Shown here: positions 1-8,739 of the stretch, one piece after another | Numbering within the stretch: position 1 is the first letter of the stretch | Layout: each line of letters starts with the position of its first letter | Source of the DNA: a bacterium 1XD42-1 | GTDB taxonomy: Bacteria; Bacillota; Clostridia; Oscillospirales; Ruminococcaceae | Direction: 5' to 3' | Length of the DNA stretch: 64,000 nt | NCBI GenBank assembly: GCA_003612625.1 | Contig: RAZJ01000009.1 | Location: forward strand, 29,645-93,644 | Notes under the pieces: generated by a model | Told to the model about the DNA's origin: nothing | Databases searched by the model: none | What the model saw: only the letters and a program-made list of their open reading frames with translations | Made by a program: the position numbers and the translations under genes

Positions 1-32
1 AATCCAAACAGATCTGCGAGGGAATTTTAACC

Positions 33-851
33 ATGCTTAAAATCGGCGAATTTTCAAAATTATCCCGTGTTAGTATCCGTATGCTCCGCCATTATGATGA
101 AATCGGCCTTTTGAAACCCTTTGAAATCGATCCATTTACGGGATATCGTTATTATCATGAAGATCAGCTTCCCATTGTGGGACGAATTAGCGAATTAAAA
201 GATATGGGGTTTGGTTTAGCAGCCATTGGTGAAATGTTACTGTTCTATCAGGATAAAGAAATGCTGGAACGGTATCTTTCTTTGAAGGAAGCTGAATTGC
301 AGGAGGCTTATGATAAAATGGGGCAGCGGCTGCGGCTGTTAAAGACAGCGAAAAAACGGTTAAGAAAGGATTGCAATGCTATGAAATACAATGTTACTTT
401 GAAAACCCTTCCGGAACGTTATGTGGCAAGTGTCCGTATGACAATACCAGCCTATGATCAGGAGGGATTATTATGGAGTGCTTTAGTTAGTGAAACAGCT
501 CCCCTGAACTTGGTACCAGATGATCCTTGTTATTGCAGTGTCATTTTTTATGACGGGGAATATAAGGAATGCAATGTGGATGTAGAAGCACAAAAAACAG
601 TAAAAGGCCAGTATCCGGATACAGAACATGTCAAATTTAAAACAATGCCTCCGGTAACCTTTGCCTCCGCCACTTACCAGGGGCCTTACAGCCAAATCAC
701 TGAGGTGAATATTGCGGTAGCCCAATGGGTACGGGATAACGGATATGATTATGATGGGCCGGCTTTTAATATTTATCATGTAAGCCCCCATGAAACGTCA
801 AATCCCGATGAATTTGTTACGGAAATTTGTTATCCGGTAAAGAAAAAATAA
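33..851 (+). CDS. MerR-family regulator with GyrI-like ligand-binding domain
   Basis: A 272-residue one-component transcription regulator. Residues 1-70 form a MerR winged helix-turn-helix (KIGEFSKLSRVSIRMLRHYD, then TGYRYY). A coiled-coil dimerisation helix follows at about 75-115. Residues 115-272 look like a GyrI/BmrR-type effector domain, the fold that binds hydrophobic cations and drugs. A GAGGG ribosome site lies 10 bases before the ATG. The gene ends in a strong hairpin shared with the convergent htrA. No efflux or target gene is adjacent, so the ligand and regulon are unknown. The family assignment is firm; the drug-sensing role is inferred. Confidence 0.9.
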   Translation: MLKIGEFSKLSRVSIRMLRHYDEIGLLKPFEIDPFTGYRYYHEDQLPIVGRISELKDMGFGLAAIGEMLLFYQDKEMLERYLSLKEAELQEAYDKMGQRLRLLKTAKKRLRKDCNAMKYNVTLKTLPERYVASVRMTIPAYDQEGLLWSALVSETAPLNLVPDDPCYCSVIFYDGEYKECNVDVEAQKTVKGQYPDTEHVKFKTMPPVTFASATYQGPYSQITEVNIAVAQWVRDNGYDYDGPAFNIYHVSPHETSNPDEFVTEICYPVKKK

Positions 852-853
852 AA

Positions 854-893
854 AAAGTTCAGCCTGCCTATATGATAGGCAGGCTGAAACTTT
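854..893. terminator. Bidirectional terminator between convergent genes
   Basis: A 13-bp perfect stem (TTCAGCCTGCCTA with its complement) around a five-base loop, flanked by an A-run on the left and TTT on the right. It lies exactly between the stop codons of the MerR gene and the convergent htrA gene and can serve both. Confidence 0.85.
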
Positions 894-2109
894 AAATTGC
901 TGTACGCTGTTCTTTGATTTCTTCTGGTACGGATTCCTGTAAAGTAACAGAAACAGTTTCTTTTCTGCCGTCCCGAAGGATGGTGAGCTGAACGGAATCA
1001 CCTGCTTTATGTTTTTGCAGCTCTTTACGCAAATCATCAGAGCTGGAAATTTCAACATCTTCTACGGCTAAAATCCCGTCGGCTGTTTTTAAACCTGCTT
1101 GCTGGGCTGCGGAACCATCCTGAATCCCTGCCACATAAACACCGGTTTGCGGAACCCGGTACATAAAAGCAGCTTGCTGGTTGGAAATATTGATAACAGA
1201 TACGCCTAATTCCCCGCGGCCTGTTACATAACCGTTTGCAATTAAATCTGTTGTAACATCTTTTACAATGTCAATGGGAATTGCAAATCCCAAACCTTCC
1301 GCATTAGAACCGGAGGCTTTTGCTACAACAATCCCGATCAATTCGCCTTTGTTGTTGTAAAGCCCGCCGCCGGAATTTCCAGGGCTGATAGCGGCATTGG
1401 TCTGCAATAAAGTCATCGTTTCATTTCCTACTGTAATTTCCCGATCCAATGCACTGACAATGCCGTTGGTTACTGTACCACCTAATTCTCCTAAAGGATT
1501 CCCGATTGCAATGGCTTCTTCACCAACTTGTAAAGCGGAAGAATTTCCCATGGGAGAAACCTTTAAGCCTTCTGCTTCAATTTTAATAACAGCCAAGTCC
1601 GTTTGGCTGTCGCTGCCGATCAGCTTTGCAGGATAACTTTCCCCATTTTTTAAACGAACTGTAATATCAGAAGCACCTTCCACAACATGGCAGTTGGTTA
1701 CAATATAACCATTTTCCTGGATAATGACCCCGCTTCCCGCAGCCTGGGCAGTTACCTGCTGCATAAAGAAATTGGTGGTTTCCACATTTGTATTGATTTC
1801 TACTACTGATTCTGAAACAGCATCTACAATTTGGGAAACTGTCATGGCTTCTGAAACGGCAGCAGGGATTGCTGGTGTATTGCTTTCCATTTTTGTGCTT
1901 TCTAAAACAACAGGAGCTTGTTCTGCCTGCTGGCTTTGCTGTAATGTTCCTGCAAAATAGCCTCCTCCAAATCCCATCACACCGGATACTGCTAAACAGG
2001 CGCATAATAATGCGGCGGCAGAACGGCGGGAATGGCTGCGGACAGGTTCCCGCTGGGGTTCCTGAGGAATATTTTGCTGTGTATTTTGAAGCGGATATTG
2101 TTCATACAT
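892..2109 (-). CDS. htrA: HtrA/DegP-type membrane-anchored serine protease
   Basis: S1C protease for quality control of exported proteins. The ATG at 2109 is chosen because AGGAG lies nine bases upstream; the longer TTG start at 2118 abuts AGGAG and is unlikely. In the 405-residue product, residues 1-29 are cytoplasmic and Gln-rich, and 31-55 form one transmembrane anchor. The trypsin-like domain (about 90-290) has the full triad: His141 (TNCHVVEG), Asp171 (SQTDLAVI) and Ser246 (SPGNSGGGL). A single PDZ domain follows at about 298-392. Size and architecture match Gram-positive HtrA/HtrB. It is monocistronic and convergent with the MerR gene. Confidence 0.95.
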   Translation of the reverse strand: MYEQYPLQNTQQNIPQEPQREPVRSHSRRSAAALLCACLAVSGVMGFGGGYFAGTLQQSQQAEQAPVVLESTKMESNTPAIPAAVSEAMTVSQIVDAVSESVVEINTNVETTNFFMQQVTAQAAGSGVIIQENGYIVTNCHVVEGASDITVRLKNGESYPAKLIGSDSQTDLAVIKIEAEGLKVSPMGNSSALQVGEEAIAIGNPLGELGGTVTNGIVSALDREITVGNETMTLLQTNAAISPGNSGGGLYNNKGELIGIVVAKASGSNAEGLGFAIPIDIVKDVTTDLIANGYVTGRGELGVSVINISNQQAAFMYRVPQTGVYVAGIQDGSAAQQAGLKTADGILAVEDVEISSSDDLRKELQKHKAGDSVQLTILRDGRKETVSVTLQESVPEEIKEQRTAI

Positions 2110-2251
2110 ATTGCTCAACTCCTAATAAATAACTTGGTTTTGTTGTTATTTATTATAAAAAACAAGTTTGAGCGGCATTTGAACAGATTACGAAAAAATC
2201 CGATAGATTTTATTGATGCTCTATGAAATTCATGAAGAATTTTTAATGGAT

Positions 2252-2764
2252 TTATGACAAAACAGGCCCGCATTTATCAGAAAGGATTTCCCGAGGCTGT
2301 TCTGCTTCCTGCTGGGTTTCCCAGGGAAGCTGGTCCCCAGGTTCTTTTAAATAGTTCAGGATTTGCCAGATGCCTTCTCCGGAATACGAACTGACCCGGA
2401 AAATAGGGCTGCATCCGGCTAACTGTAACCAGCTTTCCGCCTGCTCTGGATCAGCATTTTTGTGATCGATTTGGGTGACGATGCCAATAACCGGACGGGT
2501 GCAGCAGGCTGCTACACAAGGCGGATATAAAGAATAAGGTTCTGTTGCACTCAATAAAAGCCCTACCACATCAGCTTCATAGGCATATAATGCCAAAGCC
2601 CGTCCTAAATGGGCTGTTTGTGCATATTCTCCTGGGGTATCAATGACAACATCAAAATGATTGATATATTGGGTCTTATGATAAGAAATGACATTTCCTT
2701 TTAATGCCTGGCGCAAAGTCGTTTTGCCGCTTTCACTGCGCCCCATTAAAATAATTTTTTTCAT
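2252..2764 (-). CDS. eutP: EutP/PduV-family small GTPase-like protein
   Basis: 170 residues. Walker A is GRSESGKTT at residues 8-16, the G3 motif is DTPGEY at 42-47, and TQID at 97-100 stands in the G4 position. EutP/PduV proteins accompany ethanolamine- and propanediol-using microcompartments, and acetate kinase activity has been reported for Salmonella EutP. It lies four bases after eutS and is co-transcribed with it. No ethanolamine ammonia-lyase, EutQ, EutD or other shell gene is present in the window, so the compartment it would serve is either encoded elsewhere or absent. Family assignment is strong. Confidence 0.88.
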   Translation of the reverse strand: MKKIILMGRSESGKTTLRQALKGNVISYHKTQYINHFDVVIDTPGEYAQTAHLGRALALYAYEADVVGLLLSATEPYSLYPPCVAACCTRPVIGIVTQIDHKNADPEQAESWLQLAGCSPIFRVSSYSGEGIWQILNYLKEPGDQLPWETQQEAEQPREILSDKCGPVLS

Positions 2765-2768
2765 ATGA

Positions 2769-3146
2769 TCAAGTCTGGGTCAGTTCGCAAATGGTAAATC
2801 CCAGTTTCTCCTGTAAATAATCTAAAATTGCATGAATAGCGGCCTGCACATCAGAAACCCGCCCTGTAAAGATTAAAGTGCCGCTGAACCGGTCAATAAA
2901 GCCCAATTCTACATTGGATGTTTTAATGGCCAGATCCCCCGCAATAACAGAAATTTCAGAAGGGGACATGCTTAAAATTCCAATGGCAGACTGCCGGTAA
3001 TCCACTTTCGGGTTTAATCCTAGTTTTTGATAAATAATTTCATCCGGGCCAGCGATAATATGAGCTAATGTTACCTGTTTGCCAGGTACCAGCTCTTGGA
3101 CAATGCGCAGTTTCCCTTCGTTATTTTCTGGAAATTCTAATTGCAT
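2769..3146 (-). CDS. eutS: EutS bacterial microcompartment shell protein
   Basis: 125 residues forming one BMC shell domain of the EutS/PduU type (circularly permuted hexamer subunit). Diagnostic stretches are QELVPGKQVTLAHIIAGP (about 16-33), AIGILSMSP and GFIDRFSGTL. The N-terminus is about 10 residues longer than typical EutS. A GGGAGGGG ribosome site lies seven to eight bases before the ATG. It has its own promoter (3178-3206) and is followed by eutP. It is the only shell protein in the window. EutS alone does not normally close a compartment, so this unit is either a satellite of an eut locus elsewhere or a remnant. Confidence 0.93.
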   Translation of the reverse strand: MQLEFPENNEGKLRIVQELVPGKQVTLAHIIAGPDEIIYQKLGLNPKVDYRQSAIGILSMSPSEISVIAGDLAIKTSNVELGFIDRFSGTLIFTGRVSDVQAAIHAILDYLQEKLGFTICELTQT

Positions 3147-3177
3147 GACTCATGCCCCTCCCTTTCCTTCTCTTTTA

Positions 3178-3206
3178 ATCATACGCCTTTTCCCAGCTTT
3201 TGTCTA
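3178..3206 (-). promoter_or_regulatory. Sigma-A-type promoter of eutS-eutP
   Basis: Read on the minus strand: TAGACA, a 17-base spacer, then TATGAT, about 25 bases before the eutS ribosome site. It separates eutSP from the upstream transporter gene, which ends at 3218. No riboswitch fits in this short leader. Confidence 0.6.
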
Positions 3207-3217
3207 TGGCTGTGGCT

Positions 3218-4342
3218 TTATAAATTTTCTGCTGTTTCAACAATTTTCAGCCCAAGCTTTTTAGCTTTTTGAGCCAGATCAAAATTTTTCATATTCAGGC
3301 TGCCATAAGTGCCAATACAATCAATAACCGTTTGACAGGAACTTAACTGTTTTTCAGCTTCCGCATAGGTTTCATCACAAATCGGACAAAAGGCTTTTTC
3401 GGAAAAGACTTCGCTGGCTAAATCACAGGCAGCCGGATAATCAATATCATTTTGATGAAGAATGCCCGTCATAAAAGGGATTCCTTTTTTTTGCAGGATA
3501 CGGTATTGGGGGATTCCAGATCCGGCACCGGCAATGACAAATACTTTCGGATCGCCTTTGGGCCGTTCCATTTCAAAGCTGCCATAAAGGGGATTATAAC
3601 TGCCGTTGGAAAGCTGGTACAGGTTTTCAATGAAAGCTTTTGTAAAAATTTCATTGGGCGGCCCAAAATGTGTAACAGATTCTCCTTTTACACACATTAC
3701 AAAATCCGAGGCTTTCTGTGCCAGATCCAATTCATGCAAAGACATAATGACTGTAATATTTTTTTCTTTTGTCATTTTACGCAGCAAATGAAGTAATTCT
3801 AACTTATACCGGATATCCAAAAAGGAAGTCGGTTCATCTAAAATAATCACTTGAGGCTCCTGACAGATGGCCCGGGCCAATAATACCCGCTGCCGCTGGC
3901 CGTCGCTGATTGCAGTATAATCTTTATCCCGGAGATCCCAGGCATGAACCAATTCCATGGCATTTTGAATTTGGGCGTGATCTTCTTGGGAGAGGATACC
4001 TAACAGGCCGGTATAAGGATATCTTCCTGTGGCTACAACATCTTCACAAGTCATCCGTTCTGTTTTGAGCCTTTCGGTGAAAACAACGGAAACAAGCCGC
4101 GACAATTCCCGGCTGCCCATTCCGTCAATAGAATGGCGGTCAATTAAAACAGTGCCGCATATGTTTTTTAAATGTTTGGTAATGGTTTTTAATATGGTAG
4201 ATTTTCCGGAACCATTGGGGCCGATTAACGTTAAAATTTTCCCTTTATCCAATTTTATATTGATGTCTTGGATAAGCGGTATGCCGCCATAGCCTACGGA
4301 AAGTTTTTTTGTTTGAAAAAAGGGTTCCATATTTTTATCCAT
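3218..4342 (-). CDS. Cobalamin/iron-chelate ABC transporter ATPase with C-terminal extra domain
   Basis: Residues 1-255 are a BtuD/FepC-type ATPase: Walker A GPNGSGKST (41-49), signature SDGQRQ (146-151) and Walker B VIILDE (165-170), with the switch His in SLHELD (about 203). Residues 262-374 form an additional domain beginning KVFVIAGAGSG and containing CPICDETY, which is not part of the classical ATPase. Its Rossmann-like opening and CPIC pair suggest ligand or metal sensing; this is inference. The start overlaps the permease stop by eight bases. Substrate assignment to cobalamin or precursors rests on the riboswitch and CbiK upstream; a haem or siderophore substrate is possible. Confidence 0.9.
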   Translation of the reverse strand: MDKNMEPFFQTKKLSVGYGGIPLIQDINIKLDKGKILTLIGPNGSGKSTILKTITKHLKNICGTVLIDRHSIDGMGSRELSRLVSVVFTERLKTERMTCEDVVATGRYPYTGLLGILSQEDHAQIQNAMELVHAWDLRDKDYTAISDGQRQRVLLARAICQEPQVIILDEPTSFLDIRYKLELLHLLRKMTKEKNITVIMSLHELDLAQKASDFVMCVKGESVTHFGPPNEIFTKAFIENLYQLSNGSYNPLYGSFEMERPKGDPKVFVIAGAGSGIPQYRILQKKGIPFMTGILHQNDIDYPAACDLASEVFSEKAFCPICDETYAEAEKQLSSCQTVIDCIGTYGSLNMKNFDLAQKAKKLGLKIVETAENL

Positions 4343-5324
4343 GTCCTTTCTTTTTCAAAAGGATTCCAATTACAACAGGCGCCCCAATCAAAGCAGTAAC
4401 AGAACTGATACTCAGTTCTACCGGTGCAAAAATAGTCCGTGCCGCTAAGTCACAGCCTAAACAAAAAATAGCCCCGCCTAAAAAACACATAGGAATTACG
4501 ATCAAAGGCTTTGCTGTTTTTAAAAAAGATTTTACCAGGTGAGGGACTGCAATCCCAACAAAAGAGATGGGGCCGGCAAAAGCAGTTACACAAGCACTTA
4601 ACAAACTGGAAAGAATTACAATTAAAATACGAAAAGCTTTAATATTAACCCCCATATTTTGTGCATAGCTTTCTCCAAGCTGATAAGCTCCGATAGGTTT
4701 TGATAAAAGGAACACCAAAACAGAAGCAGTTATAACAACAACAGCAATGACTTGAATATCAGCCCAGGCTGTGCCGGAAAAGCTGCCCAAGGACCAGTTA
4801 TGTAAATTGACAATGCTGGCGTCATCAGCAAAAGTTACAATGAAATCTGTAATTGCAGAACAAATATATCCAATCATAACGCCGCTGACAATTAACATAG
4901 AGGATTGGCGGACAATTTGTGACATAAGAAGGACAAATCCCATAGAACCCATTGCTCCAATAAAAGCAGCCATTACCAATACAATAGAATGGACTGCCTG
5001 AGATCGGGATAAAGTTAAAACCATGATAAAAGCAACCGCTAATTTTGCACCAGAGGAAATCCCTAATACAAAAGGGCCTGCAATGGGATTGTTAAAAAAA
5101 GTCTGTAATAAAAATCCAGATAAAGAAAGGGCGCCGCCTAAAAGAACAGCCGCGATCATTCTGGGAAACCGTACTTTCCAAAGAATCCCATAGCTTGTTT
5201 CATTTCCCCCATGCCCCAGTAAAAGCTGGAAAATTTCTTTTGGCTGGATCATAACGCTGCCTATCATAATATTCAGCAGAACAAAAATAAAAAAAAGAGA
5301 TAGGAAAATAATAAATACAATCAT
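4335..5324 (-). CDS. BtuC/FecCD-type ABC transporter permease
   Basis: 329 residues and very hydrophobic, with about nine to ten membrane helices, the usual length for the BtuC/FecCD family. Family hallmarks include the segment RFPRMIAAVLLGGALSLSGF near residue 50 and a GPISFVGIAVPHLVK motif near residue 250, which precedes the loop contacting the ATPase. It lies between the binding protein and the ATPase on the same strand, giving a complete F-C-D importer. Cobalamin or corrinoid precursors are the likely cargo given the operon context. Confidence 0.92.
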   Translation of the reverse strand: MIVFIIFLSLFFIFVLLNIMIGSVMIQPKEIFQLLLGHGGNETSYGILWKVRFPRMIAAVLLGGALSLSGFLLQTFFNNPIAGPFVLGISSGAKLAVAFIMVLTLSRSQAVHSIVLVMAAFIGAMGSMGFVLLMSQIVRQSSMLIVSGVMIGYICSAITDFIVTFADDASIVNLHNWSLGSFSGTAWADIQVIAVVVITASVLVFLLSKPIGAYQLGESYAQNMGVNIKAFRILIVILSSLLSACVTAFAGPISFVGIAVPHLVKSFLKTAKPLIVIPMCFLGGAIFCLGCDLAARTIFAPVELSISSVTALIGAPVVIGILLKKKGHG

Positions 5325-5378
5325 ATACCGGAAATGTTTTTTTTCGATCTGTGTTCCCCTCCTGATAAATGATCAATT

Positions 5379-6548
5379 TTATTCCAAACGGTATAAAAAA
5401 TTCAATTTGGTGATACCATCTTCTGTCAGCATTTGATGGATGTCGGAAATCATCAAGCCTAACTGGGTGGTTTCCTGAAAGAGATTTTTTTCTGTACACC
5501 AGACATTGCCATTCTGAACCGCTTTAAAATCTTTCAGCAGGCTGTTCTTCTGAACCAGGCTTTCTAAGGAAGGGACTTCACCATCTATGGTGCTGTTATA
5601 AATCATATAATCTGCATCTTTTGCCTGGGCATAAAACTGCTCCATTTCAAGGGGGATTGTGCTCATGGCATTTTCAGAATCGCCTAATCCTTGAAATATG
5701 TAGTTGCCTCCGGCCAATGCGATCATTTTTGCCACATAATCACCGGGTTTCCTGGCAACCGCATACCCGGAGGAGCTGATATAGAAAAAAGCAACGGTTT
5801 TTCCGGTATTTTCACTTTTGGAAATTTCCTGAATATATCCGGCCTGTTGGTCAAAAATTTTTTTAGCTTCCGGTTCTTTTCCCATAAGCAGCCCATATAA
5901 TTTGATCCATTCAGTCCGTCCTAACGGATGGGGTTCCCGGCTGGACTGGTCTACCAATACAGGAATACCAATATCCTCTAACTTTTCTTTTACTTCCGGG
6001 GTATGGTAAATCATAGTAGATTCGATTGCAAGATCACAGGAATGTGCCATAATCAGTTCATAATCCGGCGCGTTGTATTTTCCCGCATATAAAATAGAAC
6101 CATTTTCCATGGCTGTTTTTGCATTGGGAATGTACCAGCCCTCTGCTTTTGTGCCGGATAAACCAATATGATCCAAAGAATCCAATGCGTCAAAAAGGCA
6201 CATGGCGGCAGTTGCCGCAAGATAGATCCGGTTCAAAGGCTGCTGTAAAAGGATAATTTCCGGGTCTATTTCAGAAGGAGCTTGCCGGCCTTCCGGAACC
6301 AGCAGATAACGGCTGCCATCCGAAATCGTAATGAAAGAAAATCCGTCCGGATAATAAGTTACATTAAAATTTTCCGCATAGGTAAGCTCCATAGTGCCTT
6401 CCGGCTGCCAGTCCTTTCCGAAATCCCCTGGGGAGGAATCCGGCTGGGATTCTTTACCAGGGGGCTGGCTGGGAGTTCCGTTGCAGCCGGAAAAAAGGCA
6501 GAGTAAAAAAGAAAATGCCATAACAAAACATAAAAATTTTTTTATCAT
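5379..6548 (-). CDS. BtuF-like substrate-binding lipoprotein
   Basis: 389 residues from the ATG at 6548, chosen because the signal peptide begins there; the longer frame runs into the preceding gene. A lipoprotein signal peptide ends in LFSGC with Cys22 as the lipid anchor, followed by a Ser/Pro linker. Residues about 90-385 form a cluster A-III periplasmic-binding fold (helical backbone) as in BtuF and iron-chelate receptors, with LIMAHSCDLAIESTMIY near the hinge. It is the surface receptor for the importer encoded by the next two genes. The ligand is inferred from context. Confidence 0.9.
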   Translation of the reverse strand: MIKKFLCFVMAFSFLLCLFSGCNGTPSQPPGKESQPDSSPGDFGKDWQPEGTMELTYAENFNVTYYPDGFSFITISDGSRYLLVPEGRQAPSEIDPEIILLQQPLNRIYLAATAAMCLFDALDSLDHIGLSGTKAEGWYIPNAKTAMENGSILYAGKYNAPDYELIMAHSCDLAIESTMIYHTPEVKEKLEDIGIPVLVDQSSREPHPLGRTEWIKLYGLLMGKEPEAKKIFDQQAGYIQEISKSENTGKTVAFFYISSSGYAVARKPGDYVAKMIALAGGNYIFQGLGDSENAMSTIPLEMEQFYAQAKDADYMIYNSTIDGEVPSLESLVQKNSLLKDFKAVQNGNVWCTEKNLFQETTQLGLMISDIHQMLTEDGITKLNFLYRLE

Positions 6549-6555
6549 TTTTATC

Positions 6556-7455
6556 TTACCCCGCTGGCTTTGCAGATGCGGCATCAAAATGCAGCGTATA
6601 TTCAATTTCATGAGGTGTACTCATAGCAATAGTTGTTGCGGAAACAGGAATATCTTGTTCCAATATGACAGGGATTTCAAAAATAGAGGTTTCTCCAGAA
6701 TGGGCCGGTTCGTAAGAGATACCATTTACCTCCATAGAAACATAATAAGGGCTGTCCCATATGAGAACAGCAGTCGTACCTTCTGGTGAAATTGTCACTT
6801 TTGCAGGAGATTGAATCCCTACCCTGCCGGTGCCGCCTGAAAGGGTAACGGGTATGGAATACTGGCCCCCAGTTAAAACGATAGAATATTGGCCTTCGAT
6901 GGACGCAGGAGCTTGGGAGAGGGCTTCTGCGGGAATCCCGTCAGACAGGAAAACCAATATACGGTCGTACCATTTCTCTTTTTTGATGCTCCAAGCGGCA
7001 CAATCGATCTCCTGATTTAAGGCTGGTACAGGTACTGTGTAAGTATATTGTCCTGCTTCATTTTCTTCAAATGGAATGGTATGATCTTCCGTATCGGTTA
7101 AAGCTTCTTCACCGGTGCCCATATACAATTTCCCATATCCTTTTCCGCTTAATGTTAAAACGGCCTGCATATCCCCATTTTCTACAAGGAGCTGGGCCTC
7201 TATAATCCGGAACATGGAGGAACTGGAGGAAACCTGAATGGGATAAGTACCATCTTTTATTTGACTTCCATAGATAGGGCCTGCTTTTTCTTCCTCTGGC
7301 TGGCTTTCCGGCTCACTGTCTTTTGGTGTTTCTTCAGATGATATTTTTTCTGTTTTCCTTTCTTCCTGGCTGCTTTGGGGAGCAGTTGTTCCGCAACTGG
7401 AAAATATCATACAAGCCGCCATAAATGGCAATAGTAAGGCTGGTAATTTATGCAT
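6556..7455 (-). CDS. Unrecognised lipoprotein of the corrinoid-uptake operon
   Basis: 299 residues. The signal peptide ends in IFSSC (Cys21), followed by a Glu/Ser-rich linker to about residue 62. Two beta-rich halves follow: about 63-180 (DGTYPIQV, SSSSMFRI, GKGYGKLYMG, AAWSIKKEKWYDR) and about 185-299 (EGQYSIVLTGGQYSIPVTL). The repeated DGTYPI/GQYSIPV openings suggest a duplicated all-beta domain, a shape shared with haem-binding NEAT modules, but I cannot assign it to that family. The next gene, the binding protein, starts eight bases after its stop. A cell-surface ligand hand-off role is inference. Confidence 0.7.
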   Translation of the reverse strand: MHKLPALLLPFMAACMIFSSCGTTAPQSSQEERKTEKISSEETPKDSEPESQPEEEKAGPIYGSQIKDGTYPIQVSSSSSMFRIIEAQLLVENGDMQAVLTLSGKGYGKLYMGTGEEALTDTEDHTIPFEENEAGQYTYTVPVPALNQEIDCAAWSIKKEKWYDRILVFLSDGIPAEALSQAPASIEGQYSIVLTGGQYSIPVTLSGGTGRVGIQSPAKVTISPEGTTAVLIWDSPYYVSMEVNGISYEPAHSGETSIFEIPVILEQDIPVSATTIAMSTPHEIEYTLHFDAASAKPAG

Positions 7456-7489
7456 AATATATCTCCTTCATGAAAAAAGGCTTTCTTTT

Positions 7490-7518
7490 ATGATAGCATA
7501 TGGAAAACCATGCCGCAA
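7490..7518 (-). promoter_or_regulatory. Possible internal promoter before the lipoprotein-btuFCD genes
   Basis: Minus-strand TTGCGG, 17-base spacer, TATCAT, lying after the cbiK terminator and 35 bases before the lipoprotein start. The -35 box matches only four of six positions, so this is moderate support for separate transcription of the importer genes. Confidence 0.4.
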
Positions 7519-7525
7519 CCATTTT

Positions 7526-7556
7526 TAAAAAGGAACCCGGTTTCATACCGGGTTCC
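7526..7556 (-). terminator. Terminator downstream of cbiK
   Basis: A 10-bp perfect stem (GGAACCCGGT and complement) with loop ATGAA on the minus strand, followed by TTTTT. It sits just after the cbiK stop and may end or attenuate transcription before the downstream lipoprotein gene. Confidence 0.75.
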
Positions 7557-7569
7557 AATATTGGTATGC

Positions 7570-8529
7570 TTATTCTGAAATGGTTTTTGCCACATGATCC
7601 ACAAACATTTTCTGAATACCAGGATACTGGCCTAAGCCTTTTAAGACACATTCCACTTCGAAGCCGGCTTTTTCGAAAACACTTTTCCAGGAATCGTCTT
7701 CATCCCCAGCCATATCATTATTGGCATGATCTCCGGCAACAATCATTAAAGGCAGTAAAGTAACTTTTTTTGCACCGGAAGCCTGTACCAATGCTAAGAC
7801 GTCTTCTAAAGAAGGTTCAGCTTCTACTGTGCCAATGAAATAACGGCTGTAACCGCCCTCCGTTAAAACCTTCTGAAGCCTGGCATATGCAGCATTGGCT
7901 TCATGTTCCGTGCCGTGGCCCATAAAAACAACAGCAGATCCGTCGGTATCATATTCTTTTGTTTCTTCTGCAATGACAGAAGCCAATTCCTGATAATCTT
8001 CATCTGTAATTAAAAGAGGCGAACCCATTTTGAAGCTGTCAAATTTTTCTTGATAGGGGGATACTTCCTTTACAATATCGTCATATTCAAAGCCGCTCAT
8101 TACATGGGTTGGCTGTATTACCACCTCTTTGACGCCGTCTGCAACCAGACGATCCATAGCCTGGGTCACATTGTCGATTTCAATGCCGTCCCGTTCTTTT
8201 AATTTATCAATGATGATTTGGCTGGTAAAAGCCCGCCGCATTTCGTATTCCGGATAAGCGTCTGTTAAAGCTTTTTCAACGCTTCCAATAGATAAATCCC
8301 GGTTATCATTGTAACTGGTGCCGAAGCTTGTCACCAAAAGCACTTTTTTCGCTTCCGGAGTTTCCGGTGTGCTTTCCGACGGGGCAGGGTCAGCGGCGGA
8401 AGAAGGTTCCGGAGCTGGTGCGCTGGAAGATGGAGCCGGACTGGAGCCAGTGCCGCAGCCAGAAAAAACAGCCATTGACAAAGAAAATGTCAGCAATAAA
8501 GGCAGGATTTTTTGTGTCGTTTTTTTCAT
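7570..8529 (-). CDS. cbiK: Membrane-anchored CbiK-type sirohydrochlorin cobaltochelatase
   Basis: 319 residues. Residues 1-25 are a lipoprotein signal (VFSGC, Cys25), and a Ser/Pro/Ala linker runs to about 58. The rest is a full CbiK domain opening with KKVLLVTSFGTSY. The metal-chelation histidines are His142 (QPTHVMSG), His205 and His209 (GHGTEHEAN) and His268 (AGDHANNDMAGD). Cytoplasmic CbiK inserts cobalt into sirohydrochlorin; periplasmic forms are known in Desulfovibrio. This one should act outside the membrane. It is the first gene behind a cobalamin riboswitch and precedes a corrinoid-type importer. A role in extracellular metal or tetrapyrrole handling is inferred. Confidence 0.9.
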   Translation of the reverse strand: MKKTTQKILPLLLTFSLSMAVFSGCGTGSSPAPSSSAPAPEPSSAADPAPSESTPETPEAKKVLLVTSFGTSYNDNRDLSIGSVEKALTDAYPEYEMRRAFTSQIIIDKLKERDGIEIDNVTQAMDRLVADGVKEVVIQPTHVMSGFEYDDIVKEVSPYQEKFDSFKMGSPLLITDEDYQELASVIAEETKEYDTDGSAVVFMGHGTEHEANAAYARLQKVLTEGGYSRYFIGTVEAEPSLEDVLALVQASGAKKVTLLPLMIVAGDHANNDMAGDEDDSWKSVFEKAGFEVECVLKGLGQYPGIQKMFVDHVAKTISE

Positions 8530-8581
8530 TTTTTTGCTTCTCCTTTAAAAATTTTTCTGGGTTCCGGGCACATACGAAAAT

Positions 8582-8614
8582 AAAAAAACGTCTGTGGTGC
8601 ATCCGCAGACGTTT
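8582..8614 (-). terminator. Rho-independent terminator of the cobalamin riboswitch
   Basis: On the minus strand a 12-bp stem (AAACGTCTGCGG and its complement with one G-T pair) around a five-base loop runs into seven T. It lies between the aptamer and the cbiK ribosome site, the usual place for a ligand-controlled expression platform. Confidence 0.85.
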
Positions 8615-8739
8615 CTTTTCCATAAAATTTCCGGGAAACATTTCATTCTGTGAAAGGTTTCCTTTTGATTCATGCCTTTTACCCCGGTAGTCCGCAGGGC
8701 CGCATATACTAATTGAAAGAATTAGCGCGGCAAACAGAT

